Assembly: GCF_037975245.1 (NCBI RefSeq)
Contig: NC_092573.1
Location: 10,202,001 to 10,266,000 of the forward strand
Source of the DNA: Apostichopus japonicus
Taxonomy: Eukaryota; Echinodermata; Holothuroidea; Aspidochirotida; Stichopodidae
DNA: 64,000 bases
Reading direction: 5' to 3'
The notes under the pieces were generated by a model. That model saw only the letters and a list, made by a program, of their open reading frames with translations, did no database searches and had not been told where the DNA came from. Made by a program: the position numbers and the translations under genes. Positions within the stretch are counted from its first letter, which is position 1. Each line of letters opens with the position of its first letter. Shown one piece after another: positions 1 to 11,371 of the stretch.

Positions 1-1263
<1,263 letters not shown>

Positions 1264-4200
1264 TTATATATAGGAGTAAATGGAAATGTAAGCCATTACT
1301 AATACAAAATAAATGGTAATGTACGGTACTGATGCACGATTAGGGTCAGGTCTACTCTCAATCCAATCCCGAAAAGTGGACACCCTTGTATAGACTCCCG
1401 GGACTCCTGCTTGACATTCAGGAATCCCAAACGATACCACTCCTACCAGCTCCATGACAGAAGGATCGTCATTTCTGTAGCAAGCCAAAGGACCGCCACT
1501 GTCACCCTTGGAAAAGGAGAAGCAAGTATAAATATGAAAACTATCAAACTACTGTTGACATCAACTCGGTATAGAATTAGGGATCGAGAGGGGCAAGGCA
1601 ACTTTTTATGGAGCGGTGGGGGGGGGGGGGGGAGTTAGAAATTGCCCTGGATTTTCATTTCAATGGCAGGTCACCACGGATATTTCTTTTCTACATTCAA
1701 CAGACAATTTTAAACGGAAACATATATATATATACAAGTAATGTTGACAATCAGGGCAAGTAGTAGAAAATTCCAGGATTAAGAGAATGGAATTTAATTG
1801 TTCCATTTCTTTAAATGATGAACGTGTGTGGGGGGGGGGGGGGTGGGGATCTTTAATTCTGTTTCATCGCATGCTTTGCATTCCAGGACTACGTGGTAGC
1901 GTGTTGCTGTAGTAGCCTCATTTTTGTTGCCAATCGTCTTAGGAGAAGCACCTACTTATCCTCTCTATCGGCCCTTTGGCTAAGATCATGTGTAGTATCT
2001 GTTCCCTTTCGCCGGGAATGGTGATGCACACCCGACGATGATCACACAGTCACAGTCCCGATGCAAGGGGACTGCGGGGGTTGAGAGCGGATCAGTTGTT
2101 CCGTAGTTTTGGTTTCGTGCCCAGGGTCTTTCCTGGGTGACTTTTCTTAAAAAGTAACTAAATCCTCTCTATCCATATAATCAGTACTGAATAGCTGCTA
2201 TACTTGAATAGCTGCTACTCTCTATTTTTATATGAGTTTTCAGTATTTTATGTGGTATTTGTAAGTCAGTTATTTTATAACATTACCTTACAGTGACAAA
2301 TTGTCTTGAACTATTTGAAGTACAGCGTCGCATTTCATCAGGCTTTTTATATACTAAATGTAGATGTTACTTGACACAAATCATTATATTTCAACCTTAG
2401 TTAGCAAGTAAGTGTAGAAGCAGAGTCAATTAAGTTTTCACTCACACAGCATGAAGAACATGCATACTTCACTATCACTATATAGTGATTGCTAGTCAAT
2501 CATTGGAATGAATATTCGTGCCCATGGCTCTATCTTGAATGACTTGTCTTATATACAGTATATCCAGCGGAATGGATTCAACTTACTGAACATGCAGCTG
2601 ACGTTTGGCTTCCTGCGCACAGCATGGTTTCATCGATATATCCAAATCTTTCCTCGCACATAGAGTTGTTATACAGCTCCAATGGGGTGTACTGGAGAAC
2701 ATTCGACAATAGGTAGTCTGGGATTTGAAAAAAGAGAGCATACTAAGTGTCACATGCATACGTTATCAACGTTCGAAGGACTATATATCGCTGCGGCGGC
2801 TGCGCCTATAGAGAATGTGACGGCCAGGCCTGACGAGAGGGGGTCTGGTCGGGTCGGGTCGGGTGGATTGATTCAGAGAGAAAAGGATACCACGGTTTTT
2901 TTTCTCCCACTTTATTAACTTACAATTAATAAAATGGAATCAAGAAAAGTGTCGCCGTTATTGCCATTTGCAGTTTGGGTCAACTTGCAACAAATTGGCA
3001 GATCAACCTAAGAGGTTGCCAAGCCGTCAGAACTGATGCTGATCCTCACTCTAACTATCCCACGTTAAGCACGTTTAGTATCTCGTGTGGGTAGAGGGTC
3101 TAGGCATCTTCACCCGGGTCTAAACGGAAAAAAGGTTGTGCTAATAACTACTTTAAATTATTGTGCAAGGTTGAGAATACGGTGTAAGCTTAGCCCCTCC
3201 CATCCCAAGAATACAGGATTCGCGCCTTCAAACATCCACACGTATATGATTGTCGTAAAATAACAACCCCCACTGGGGAAAGTGTCTCAAGTGAATGTTT
3301 AATTTCTTGATTTTTAAGGAACGCTTTTGTACAGAACGTCAATACGATGTTAGCTTACAGACTTAAAGCATCGAATCAGCAGGACTTCATGTTTAAAGGG
3401 TGTGAAGACTCGCGCAAAAAGAAACGTATACTGCCGGTAATCTGACCTAGTTTCGAATGAGGTGTAACAGAAGTGTTAGACACCACCATCGATCCCAGAA
3501 AATACGCACACAGCTTGCTACCTTCGATAATTAGACATTAGTGTACAGTCAGTACATACAGCAGCGGTCAATACCCACAGCACAGTGTACAAACGATACA
3601 GCGATGGACATCTCAGGTCCAGCTAAAGATAGCAAGGTATCACGTTTCATTACTGTCTGCATTTTGTAGCGACAAGCAGAAAACTTCACTTGCAAGCAAC
3701 GGAACACAGAGCGCGGCACGTGGCTTGGGGTGAGAAAGCAGCCTGATGTGAATATTCGGCTATGGGGAAATCCGAGGGCTAATTATAGTTACGCATAAAT
3801 TACAGTACCGTTCCTGTTTGACTTTATATGTTGACGTTATAGATATTGGCAGCATTATCGGGTAAACAAACAAGTAAGCAATTTTTATCCAACGACTTTT
3901 ATACACTGACACAGATACTGTTTTTCACTTTGCTGTTGCCGGATGTATTCATAAAATACCAAAGAAATTTTGAAACTCCATATCTTCGTGATAAAAATGC
4001 TTATGAGAATGTAGTTTTGACACAAAGATGCAGAAAATTTCCAACATGTGTTTTTAATAAGCAATTCAACTTCAGCCACCGACATAGGCGTAGGAGGCGG
4101 GGGGCTGGGGGGGGGGGCTGCAGCCCCCCAACCATATTTTTTGGTGAAAATTATCTGAGAATTTTTCGGGCACCTACTGAAAGAATAATAATTTGCAGTG

Positions 4201-7200
4201 TGTGTTTCAAGTTTTTTGGTGAAAATTTGGGCAATATGGTGAGAATTTTTTGGGCACCTACCAGTGGCGGAGCGTCCATACAGTCAGAGGGGGCGGATGC
4301 CCCCCGGACGGACTCAAATGGACTGCTGGCGCCCTTTTCAGATGTTTACCACTTTTTACTTATTCGCGATTATTGATTTTTTTATTGAGCTCTCAAATAC
4401 CTATTGACATTTGTCACATTTTGTTGGTGCAATTTTCTGACAAATGGCGATGACACCTATTTATTCTTCGTTTATCTGCAAATTAGCAAGGCCAAGAAAG
4501 GGTCATTTCCGGCGATCTAGATAGTATCTTTACTCAAAAAAATTTCTGTACGCTCCGCGCCAACCTGTGGTGGCGCTCCGCTTAGGTAGTGTCGAAAGCG
4601 CCCCTACAGACCATTCTCTCCCCCTGACCAATACCCTTAGCTCCGCCACTGGCACCTACTGAAAGAAGAATTTGCAATGTATTTTTCAATGGTTAAACAT
4701 ATATTATTATTATTATGATTATTGTTGTAACGACTTCCCCAATAATTATAACCAATATGGAAGGGTAATAACACGGGAAATGATTGTACGTTATTGGCAT
4801 GTGATGTAATAACGGAAGAATACCTATATGAAATGCACATTAACATGTGGAACGGGCGCGGAGCGCGCGAAAAATTTTGGTTATATTTTTCGGGCAAGTC
4901 GTTACAGCCCCCCCCCCTCCCCCCCAAATCAAATGAGGCTCCTACGCCTATGGCCACCGAACTATGATATTCTTTTATAATAGCCGCGTAGTACGTTTAG
5001 TCGGAAATTCCAATAACTAATTATAACATCCTTATATCTTTACTGTTTGAGTGTCCACTTAACAAACGTCTCTATCAGTTCCGTTGATGTCGACAATCAT
5101 CAGAGAATAATTAATTAATAAATACCTCACTGAAGTGACGTCTAATCTTTTAATCATCAGAACTTTGTATCCTGTTGTAATTCAGAAGATTCATTTGCTC
5201 ATATATTGCCGTGATTTATTCAAATATTTATTTTGACACCGTCCAAAGCTACTAGAGTGGGTAGCAAGCACCTTTTTGTCTTCACATTTCGTTTCGTTTC
5301 GTTTCGTTTCATTTCATTTCATATTATTATTTGTTTTTCTAAAATAAAAAAATACAACATACACATATAATTCATAAAGTTTAATATATACAGCATGCAT
5401 AGTTGTAAAAGGCAGGGTTCTCAGAACAAGGGTAGAACATGCACTCCTATTGACAGAATCACGAATCCTTTAAAAAACATTGCAGATACAACACAATACA
5501 TTATATCTGAGCAATATCTTTGACAAACAGAAAAAAAGGACTATAAAATTTAACATACAGCATCCAGTTAAAATGAAAGGAACATACATACCTCCTGTTA
5601 CACCCCATCCAATAAGAAAGCAGCTAGAATAGTCAGACATTTCATTGGAAGAATTGGCAATAGGTATGCTGGAAATGTTCTTTTCATATTTATCAAATAT
5701 AGGGCTCTTTAAGTATATAAGGGCTATATCATTTTTGATAATGACTTGGTCATACTGCTCGTGTGTTACCGCAGTAAACGTTGAATGGTGGTGGGTGGGC
5801 GACGTTCGCCAGAGTTCAAGGTCTCCAAAAACTGCAAGAGATGGTAAATTGTCAGCATCTACGTTAGGCCCAAGTTCGCTGTATAAAATAAGAAAACAAA
5901 ATAGAGGCAATTATATCAAATTTATTTGATGCATCTATATGTCAATTATTTATAAGTAAAAACTAAGCTACTATACCCTTGTCACCGGAAGTTACCATAT
6001 GCCTACATTTAAGACTTCCAACAAGTGCTTCGGTTGGGGTAACGGGGTCTCTAGATTTCAGGGCCGTTATATATCCTAAACAACAATCTGCATGTGAAAA
6101 TGTTCTGCTCTGGTATGAAGTAGTTTTGTTCATACTCACACGTCTTTCCCCAGCTACTACTGTAAAGTTTATCTCACAACATCTTGAATTGGAACAGGGA
6201 GTTGTTCCATAAGAACTCCCTGATTGGAACCACCGTTACACAGAGCACGCAATTAGTATACATTGTAGTGATAACTTGTAGCCTTGCTCTGTGTAAGTGG
6301 GTGTGCGCGTGTGTGTTGTGGGGTGGGGGGGGTGAACTTCAGCTGATAGGTGAGGTGAAAAGTAACTTATGCCCAGGAAGATGGCTTTGCATCTTCTCAA
6401 CTTCTTTTTCCTCCCACCTAAAATTACAGAATCTGACACAATCATTTACTGTAAATCATCAATATGGTTCCAGGATATGCAACCTCAGAACAAAATCTTT
6501 CCATGCATAATAAAGAAATATCAACTGTTCTTCGGTTAAGGGATAATCGACTAGATCCATATTTATCTCGGTCACTCTTCATTGACACAAAAGTAGGATT
6601 TGACAAAAAAAAATTCTACTCGGAGCTGATTAATTACTTGTTTAAATCAGTCTTAAACGTTAGAATATTTTGTGAGGAAGATGATGGACAGGTATTATTC
6701 CATTTTATTCACGAGCGGTTGAGAAAATACATTTTCAAGTGCACCCATAATATTTTTCAAAGACACGTTAACATAACAATCACCAACACTCCTTAGACAC
6801 TTTTAATGCACTCAGCTTTAATGTACATCACTGAACCTCCCGTATTTTGATATTTTGAGCCAGCCCCCCAGAATCCTACTTTTCAGGAGAAGGAAACCCA
6901 ATCCCCCCCCCTCGAACATACCTTAGGAAAATCGCACTCCGTTTTGAAGATATAGCGTTGTTCAAAAGTCATCTTGCTATTTGTCAATCTGTGATTTCAT
7001 TGTGTCATTGGAGTAGAACCCTGTATTTTCTCTTTTTCTATAGGCCTAATTTTCAGGTGAATGTTACAGCTAGTGTTCAAAGGTAAGGTCGTGTAAGAAC
7101 TTGAATATCTGAGTATCAGCGTTTACATTATTATATTTGCATTATAGATAATAAATATTGTAATAAATATACCCGTTCAAAATACAAGCAGAAATGGCTC

Positions 7201-7764
7201 GATGATGTAATTATCACAATTTTGTAAGTTTTCAGTCTGTTTTTTTGCGGAAAGGAACATTAAAACTTTAAGAGCGAAATTAACAAGAACACTTACAAGC
7301 AATGAGCTGCTGTTACAGCGGTATCGTTGCTAATGAGGGTTGCTCCACACATGTGAGAGTCATATATGCCTCTCAAAGATCCGATGAATGGAAACTGTCC
7401 AGGTTTGGCATCGATACCATCATATATCTGGATTGATATACCATCTCCATGAAGATCTGAGGAGAGAGAGATATACCGACACACTGTAAAACGTATATGA
7501 TCACGTAGAAACTTTACTAGTACTCATTTGTAAAACCACGTGGTTCTTTTAAAAAGTCACAGTTTGCATACAGAGCGGTACAAAACGTTAAATTGTATAC
7601 GTTTAAAACAAAATAGTATATCAGACATTTCTGATAAAAAGATAGCAATGTTCAGTAAATTAAATGAATCATGTCTCGAAAGAAATTTGATAAATTATAC
7701 CTTTCGACATAGAAAAGGGTAAAAGAAGGGTTAAGATGATAACACAACTGGTAATGGCAGCCAT
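1264..7764 (-). CDS. Secreted or membrane-anchored S1 (chymotrypsin-fold) serine protease, five exons, 294 residues
   Basis: Exons in coding order: 7764-7701, 7456-7297, 5878-5592, 2717-2587, 1506-1264. All introns are GT-AG and the phases (1, 2, 1, 0) fit without a stop. Residues 1-20 form a signal peptide ([18 protein letters not shown]). The activation point is Q31|I32-Y-D-G, and PGQFPF follows. The triad is H73 (TAAHC), D125 (NDIAL) and S217 (GDSGGP). Cysteines pair as expected of the fold: 58-74, 161-223, 191-204, 213-244. In the S1 pocket the position equivalent to chymotrypsinogen 189 is Ala211 (SAACSGDSGG), so trypsin-like Arg/Lys specificity is not expected. After the usual terminal helix (FRDWIES) come about 10 polar residues and then a hydrophobic tail to the end, which fits a GPI signal or membrane anchor. 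The protease fold is seen directly; substrate and physiological role are unknown. It is most probably active, because no key residue is missing. Introns 3 and 4 hold transposons. Confidence 0.9.
1616..1632. repeat. Poly-G run in protease intron 4
   Basis: A run of about 17 G broken once near its start, inside the last protease intron. A similar run lies at 1828-1846 (GTGTGTGGGGG...GTGGGG). Such runs recur throughout the window, mostly near transposon ends, and could form G-quadruplexes. Confidence 0.8.
1958..1968. repeat. Left target-site duplication of the U2-headed SINE
   Basis: The 11-mer ATCCTCTCTAT here is repeated exactly at 2162-2172 and brackets the 193-bp element between them. Duplications of this length are typical of insertion by LINE machinery. 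Confidence 0.85.
1969..2161 (+). mobile_element. SINE with a U2 snRNA-derived head
   Basis: The first 38 or so bases closely match the 5' domain of U2 snRNA: GGCC-TTTGGCTAAGATCA, then TGTAGTATCTGTTC, including the GTAGTA branch-point recognition segment. After about U2 position 45 the similarity stops and an unrelated body of about 150 bases follows, ending in CTTTTCTTAAAAAGTAACTA. Exact 11-bp direct repeats flank it (1958-1968 and 2162-2172). The chimeric structure and duplication mark it as a retroposed SINE, not a U2 gene. snRNA-headed SINEs are a known but rare class, best described in crocodilians. A relative of the body occurs at 52993-53098. It lies in intron 4 of the protease gene, in the opposite orientation to that gene. 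Confidence 0.82.
2162..2172. repeat. Right target-site duplication of the U2-headed SINE
   Basis: Exact copy of the 11-mer ATCCTCTCTAT found at 1958-1968, directly after the A-rich end of the SINE. Confidence 0.85.
3393..3730 (-). mobile_element. Dispersed repeat, inverted copy of 47456-47807
   Basis: This stretch in protease intron 3 is the diverged reverse complement of 47456-47807. Shared landmarks include TTTAAAGGGTGTGAAGACTC at its left edge, CTGACCTAGTTTCGAATGAG, GTGTTAGACACCACCATCGA, CATTACTGTCTGCATTTTGT and GCGGCACGTGG at its right edge. A TTAA sits at its left boundary (3393-3396), while the right boundary has lost it. No coding capacity is visible. It is probably a non-autonomous DNA element that uses TTAA targets. 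Confidence 0.65.
4075..4082. repeat. Left 8-bp target duplication of the outer hAT element
   Basis: GCCACCGA at 4075-4082 is repeated exactly at 4953-4960, on either side of the 4083-4952 element. Confidence 0.9.
4083..4952. mobile_element. hAT-type miniature element (outer), host of a second element
   Basis: It begins CATAGGCGTAGGAG and ends with the reverse complement CTCCTACGCCTATG, a 14-bp terminal inverted repeat. Exact 8-bp duplications (GCCACCGA) flank it, which is the hallmark of the hAT superfamily. A G-rich (left) and C-rich (right) subterminal zone follows the ends. No transposase frame is visible, so it is non-autonomous. About 400 bp of its length is a second hAT element (4262-4651) inserted later together with its own duplication. 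It lies in intron 3 of the protease gene. Confidence 0.88.
4262..4651. mobile_element. hAT-type miniature element nested in 4083-4952
   Basis: It starts CAGTGGCGGAGC and ends GCTCCGCCACTG (perfect 12-bp terminal inverted repeat), flanked by exact 8-bp duplications GCACCTAC at 4254-4261 and 4652-4659. It is 390 bp long with no coding capacity. A close relative in the opposite orientation is at 55500-55883; the two share most internal sequence (for example the ATTCTTCGTTTATCTGCAAATT region). The right half contains the GCGCCAACC/GGTGGCGCTCCGC module that recurs in other elements of this window. Confidence 0.93.
5285..5323. repeat. (TTTCG)n(TTTCA)n microsatellite
   Basis: About four TTTCG pentamers followed by three TTTCA pentamers. 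A short TTTCA array also lies at 62624-62640. Such pentamers can mark the 3' ends of some non-LTR retrotransposons, but no coding remnant adjoins this one. Confidence 0.9.
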
Positions 7765-8310
7765 TTTAAGGTACATATATATCTATGATGAATAGTTAGA
7801 ATGATATTCAACAAATGAAGACCGGTCTTGAAATGATCATGATAATATAAGCTAACAGAATGTATCGGAAAAAACCACTGGCTCAAAGGTTATCGTGATT
7901 AGCGACTATTTTCAACTTGAATTTCTAAAAAGTAAACATTGCAAAACAAAAGGAATTTTCACACGGGGACTTTGTACAAGCGGCGTGGTCCATGTATTCG
8001 TAAAGCAAGATGTTGGAGTGAATCAAGGTTGTTGGACTGGAGCATAAATCGCAAACGGCTCATTTGATCCAAATACCGGTTGCGCACTTGCGCTGGTGCC
8101 TCGAAAACCAAAACAGCGGATGAGGCCATGAGGATATCGGCGGCATCGCACAATTCAAGGATGAGGGGATCTCACCAGTACGCCCTTCCATATATATAAT
8201 TTGGTTCATGTGTATAGGGTATAATGGTATTTACATCCACTCACAGCGGTACCACCCATAGGCTAGTAAAAAAAAACTTGAAGTACGATAGGCTAAAATA
8301 TATCTTTATT
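7765..8310. other. Region upstream of the protease start, with one unexplained frame
   Basis: This directly precedes the protease start codon and must include its promoter and 5' untranslated region. I see no clear TATA box. On the minus strand an open stretch from 8171 to the stop at 7959 encodes about 70 residues, including EAPAQVRNRYLDQMSRLRF and SLQHLALRIHGPRRLYKVPV. Its composition is protein-like, but I do not recognise the family and there is no start codon or partner exon. It may be a transposon or gene relic. Confidence 0.3.
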
Positions 8311-8351
8311 ATCTCATCTCCCTATACGTGTAATGTATAGGGAGATGAGAT
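8311..8351. repeat. Perfect 17-bp inverted repeat with a 7-base loop
   Basis: ATCTCATCTCCCTATAC at 8311-8327 pairs perfectly with GTATAGGGAGATGAGAT at 8335-8351 around the loop GTGTAAT. The pairing resumes outside through TGAAGTAC (about 8279-8286) and GTACTTCA (about 8355-8362), giving an imperfect hairpin of about 85 bases. It could be a palindromic miniature element or a transcribed hairpin; no expression evidence is visible. Confidence 0.8.
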
Positions 8352-8362
8352 AGTGTACTTCA

Positions 8363-11300
8363 CCCCACATCAGAATTTTTGTGAGGAAGTGTGTGTGAGT
8401 GTATGTGTTTTTAAATATTGTTGGTTAGTTTCATATTTTCTTTATTGGCTTTAAGGTTTTCATTATATTATTTTTATGCTTTTGATTTAATTAAAAGTTT
8501 GTTCAGAACAACAGAATTCTTTACTCTGTCTCTTTTGTTTCTTGTATACTCTCGGAAACCACGTGGCGCCCGATAGCCCGCAAATATAAACTTTCCACCG
8601 CAATATTGCTGGGAAGATTTGCCCCTTTAGTTTAATATGAAAGCGGTATGTCGTTTTACTTGAAGGAATGAATTGTGAAAGAGGTTAATTTTATCTAGAA
8701 ATAGACCAATAAACACCACTAAAATGTCTTATGTTTATTTCCAATCCATTTTATTTTGTTATGTCATAATATATACCATGCTTTGTAATATCACGTTAAG
8801 CGCAATATCGATCACGTCTCGGTGGTGTGAGAAAAAAGGGTGGGGAGGGGGTCATCTCCCACCTCCATCTTCAGTCGGGGTAAAAACGTTCAGCTGGTTT
8901 AAAACAAAAATTAATCAAATTTCAGAAGTATACTTATTAGCACAATCTTGCACTTGAACCTAGTTTATAGTTTAATATGTCTCAGAAAGTCAGAATGCAC
9001 CGTTAATGTCTAAATTTTGATTTTTTTTTCCTGAACCTCCTAAGCATTTAACGAACCCATAGATACACCCCATACTAAGTAAATGTTACCATTTGCGCAA
9101 AGTATGGAAATTATTCACATAATATTTGCTCACAGTAGTTTGGCAGAATATTAATGACATGATAAAAGGACCGATAAGGGTGCGGCTACAGCCCGGGCCC
9201 GGGCTCAATTATTGGGCCGCGGTAATGTGTAGGAATGTGTCAAGTCAGGGCTCCCCTCGAGCAGGAAAAAAAATATCATACGCCCATGAAAGAATTAACC
9301 AAGCTTTAAAGGCGTGGGGTGGGGGGGGGGCTGGTAACTGGTCAATACGCTCTTTCTCTCCTTTTGTGTAATATGTGGGCTTTTGTTTCTGTTATGACTG
9401 TAAATTTTTACGCAACGAACAGTATACACATGCATTTGCTAAAACAATGTTTTTTTAATTTTCAATCTGGACGTTGTTTGATTTTTCTCTCTTTGCTGCG
9501 GAATACTTAACCTCCATTGTTGTAGATCATTCTCATGATCCAATGCATGCACTTAGGCTACTTGTAACTATCAATATGACCTGTCGGAAAGGTCAGCTTA
9601 TTTGCTTGTCTCTTTATTGTCAGTTTTTAAAGTATTGTCAGGGTTGATACAGCCCTGGGCCAAAATATGGTCCCCGAAAAAAATATGAGATTAAGAATAA
9701 TGTATTCTCATTGTCATATTTAGAGTGCAAAGGGAGGAGGGGTAAGGGGGAGTAGGGGTGTCGGTGACATATCCAATTGTCCCCGGGTCTCGGTCTGACT
9801 CTCGATGGCCTCTTCACCCCATTCGGAGCTGTGAGTGGCATGTATCACATGAAATAGTACCTGATGCATATATCATTCGAATATTTGGACAATTTTGTCA
9901 ACTGACTTTTGACCTAATTCCTGAGGGTCAATCTCGGGCAGATGATGAAATATAAGAGCAATCACAAAGTATGACCTATTTAGCAAGCAGAAGGAAATTC
10001 GCACAACCAAGCCATGTTCTTGGTGACGTCATCGAAAGAACATTCACTTCCGAAATCATCACCCAGCACATGTATGCTCCGTAAACAGGAACGAATGTGG
10101 AGTAGCAAACAGACGTCCGAAACAAATTTTTGTAAAATGCCTATCAGATGTGTTCAAGGTGGCCAATACTCATCGAACTTACTTGCTGTTTACTTTTGTA
10201 ACAGTGTCCAACTCCGCATGTCGATGCGTCATTAATTTAAACGAATATACGTTATACTCTAGATTCTTGGGTACCACAGTAAATTATTATTCAGTACCGA
10301 CGACATACGAATCATAAGGCAGATTTAATTGGTGGTATTGCAGACGGAATACCTTGTCACTGAACCGAAAGTTGAACATATATCCCATGGCAAAGTTGTT
10401 TAGGGAAAACAATCGTTTTAAATGAAACTGTGCTTGGCTTGCCAGGTAAATAGGGATTGCGTCATACATCATACACCTGTAATTACCAGTTCCCCGCTAA
10501 ATTATAGTAAACTTGGCGACATTCCAGCTTAAATGAAGTCATCGCTTCCTAAGATAACCAGCCTCATTTAATTGGGGAATAGGGGAACTATGGGAGGGGG
10601 AGACATGGGGTGGGGGAGACATGGGGGGGAGGAGTTGGGTCAGGCAGGAGGGTAAGCATATTTAGCAATGACCAATACTATATATATTTCATGAATGTAT
10701 TCAATCGTGAAGGACTAATAGTTAGTTTGGAAGATTAACATATCTATGTCTCAGATGCGGTAGTGGGAGAGCAGGGGGTACAGTTGAAGTTGCCCTTGCC
10801 AACTCCCCCTCCCCCCCCACTCCCTGTCTCCTATAACAAAAGGTATTGTCATTTAATATAAGACTCAAGGTTTTAAGTTCAATAATCACACTAAGGATAA
10901 CACAATGAGAGCATCACACAGGAATTTATTCTGTACTAAGAAAATATTTTGCAAAATATGTGAAATTGAAGAAACTCCATTGGAGACATTACAATATATA
11001 AGTATATATGTACTGTTAACCTTTGTTGGGTCTCTACACAGAGTAATGTCGGTCTTTTTTCTCACCAATTAAAAAATAAAGGAAGGGGGGGTCCTTTTCC
11101 TGAAGTAATGTGAAAACACTACAGTTCTCAATAGTAATGAAGAATGAAGAAACACTGCCACATCATTGTAAAATCATTGCAAAATCATTGTAAATTGGGA
11201 ATCTAGCTTAAGCATAAACCTGATCAGATACTGTGAGCACAGTTGATATTGCAAGTTTAAAGACATTGGTCAGTGGTATCGTCAACTCCTATAGACATAG

Positions 11301-11363
11301 ATGATGAGGGTATGAAATTGAATTTTTCATGAATGGTGAAACAACAAGTTCACAAGTAATTGG
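8363..11363. other. Intergenic DNA without recognised genes
   Basis: There are no exons I can support. It contains G-rich patches near 8840, 9313, 9735, 10600 and 10800 and decayed repeat pieces. GGCTACAGCCCGGGCCCGGG near 9182 and the pair CAGCCCTGGGCC (about 9650) with ATTGTCCCCGGG (about 9775) resemble the element remnant at 23696-23871. The purine-rich stretch 10590-10640 repeats GGGGGAGACATGG. Confidence 0.5.
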
Positions 11364-11371
11364 AGCTGAGT

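Noticed and set aside
1961-2010. Possible U2 snRNA gene
   Set aside because: Only the first 38 or so bases match U2; the Sm site and 3' stem-loops are missing, and the 11-bp flanking duplications indicate a retroposed chimeric SINE.
6195-6222. Small inverted repeat CAGGGAGTT...AACTCCCTG as a transposon end pair
   Set aside because: The 9-bp stem with 10-base loop is too short and lacks flanking duplications; probably chance.
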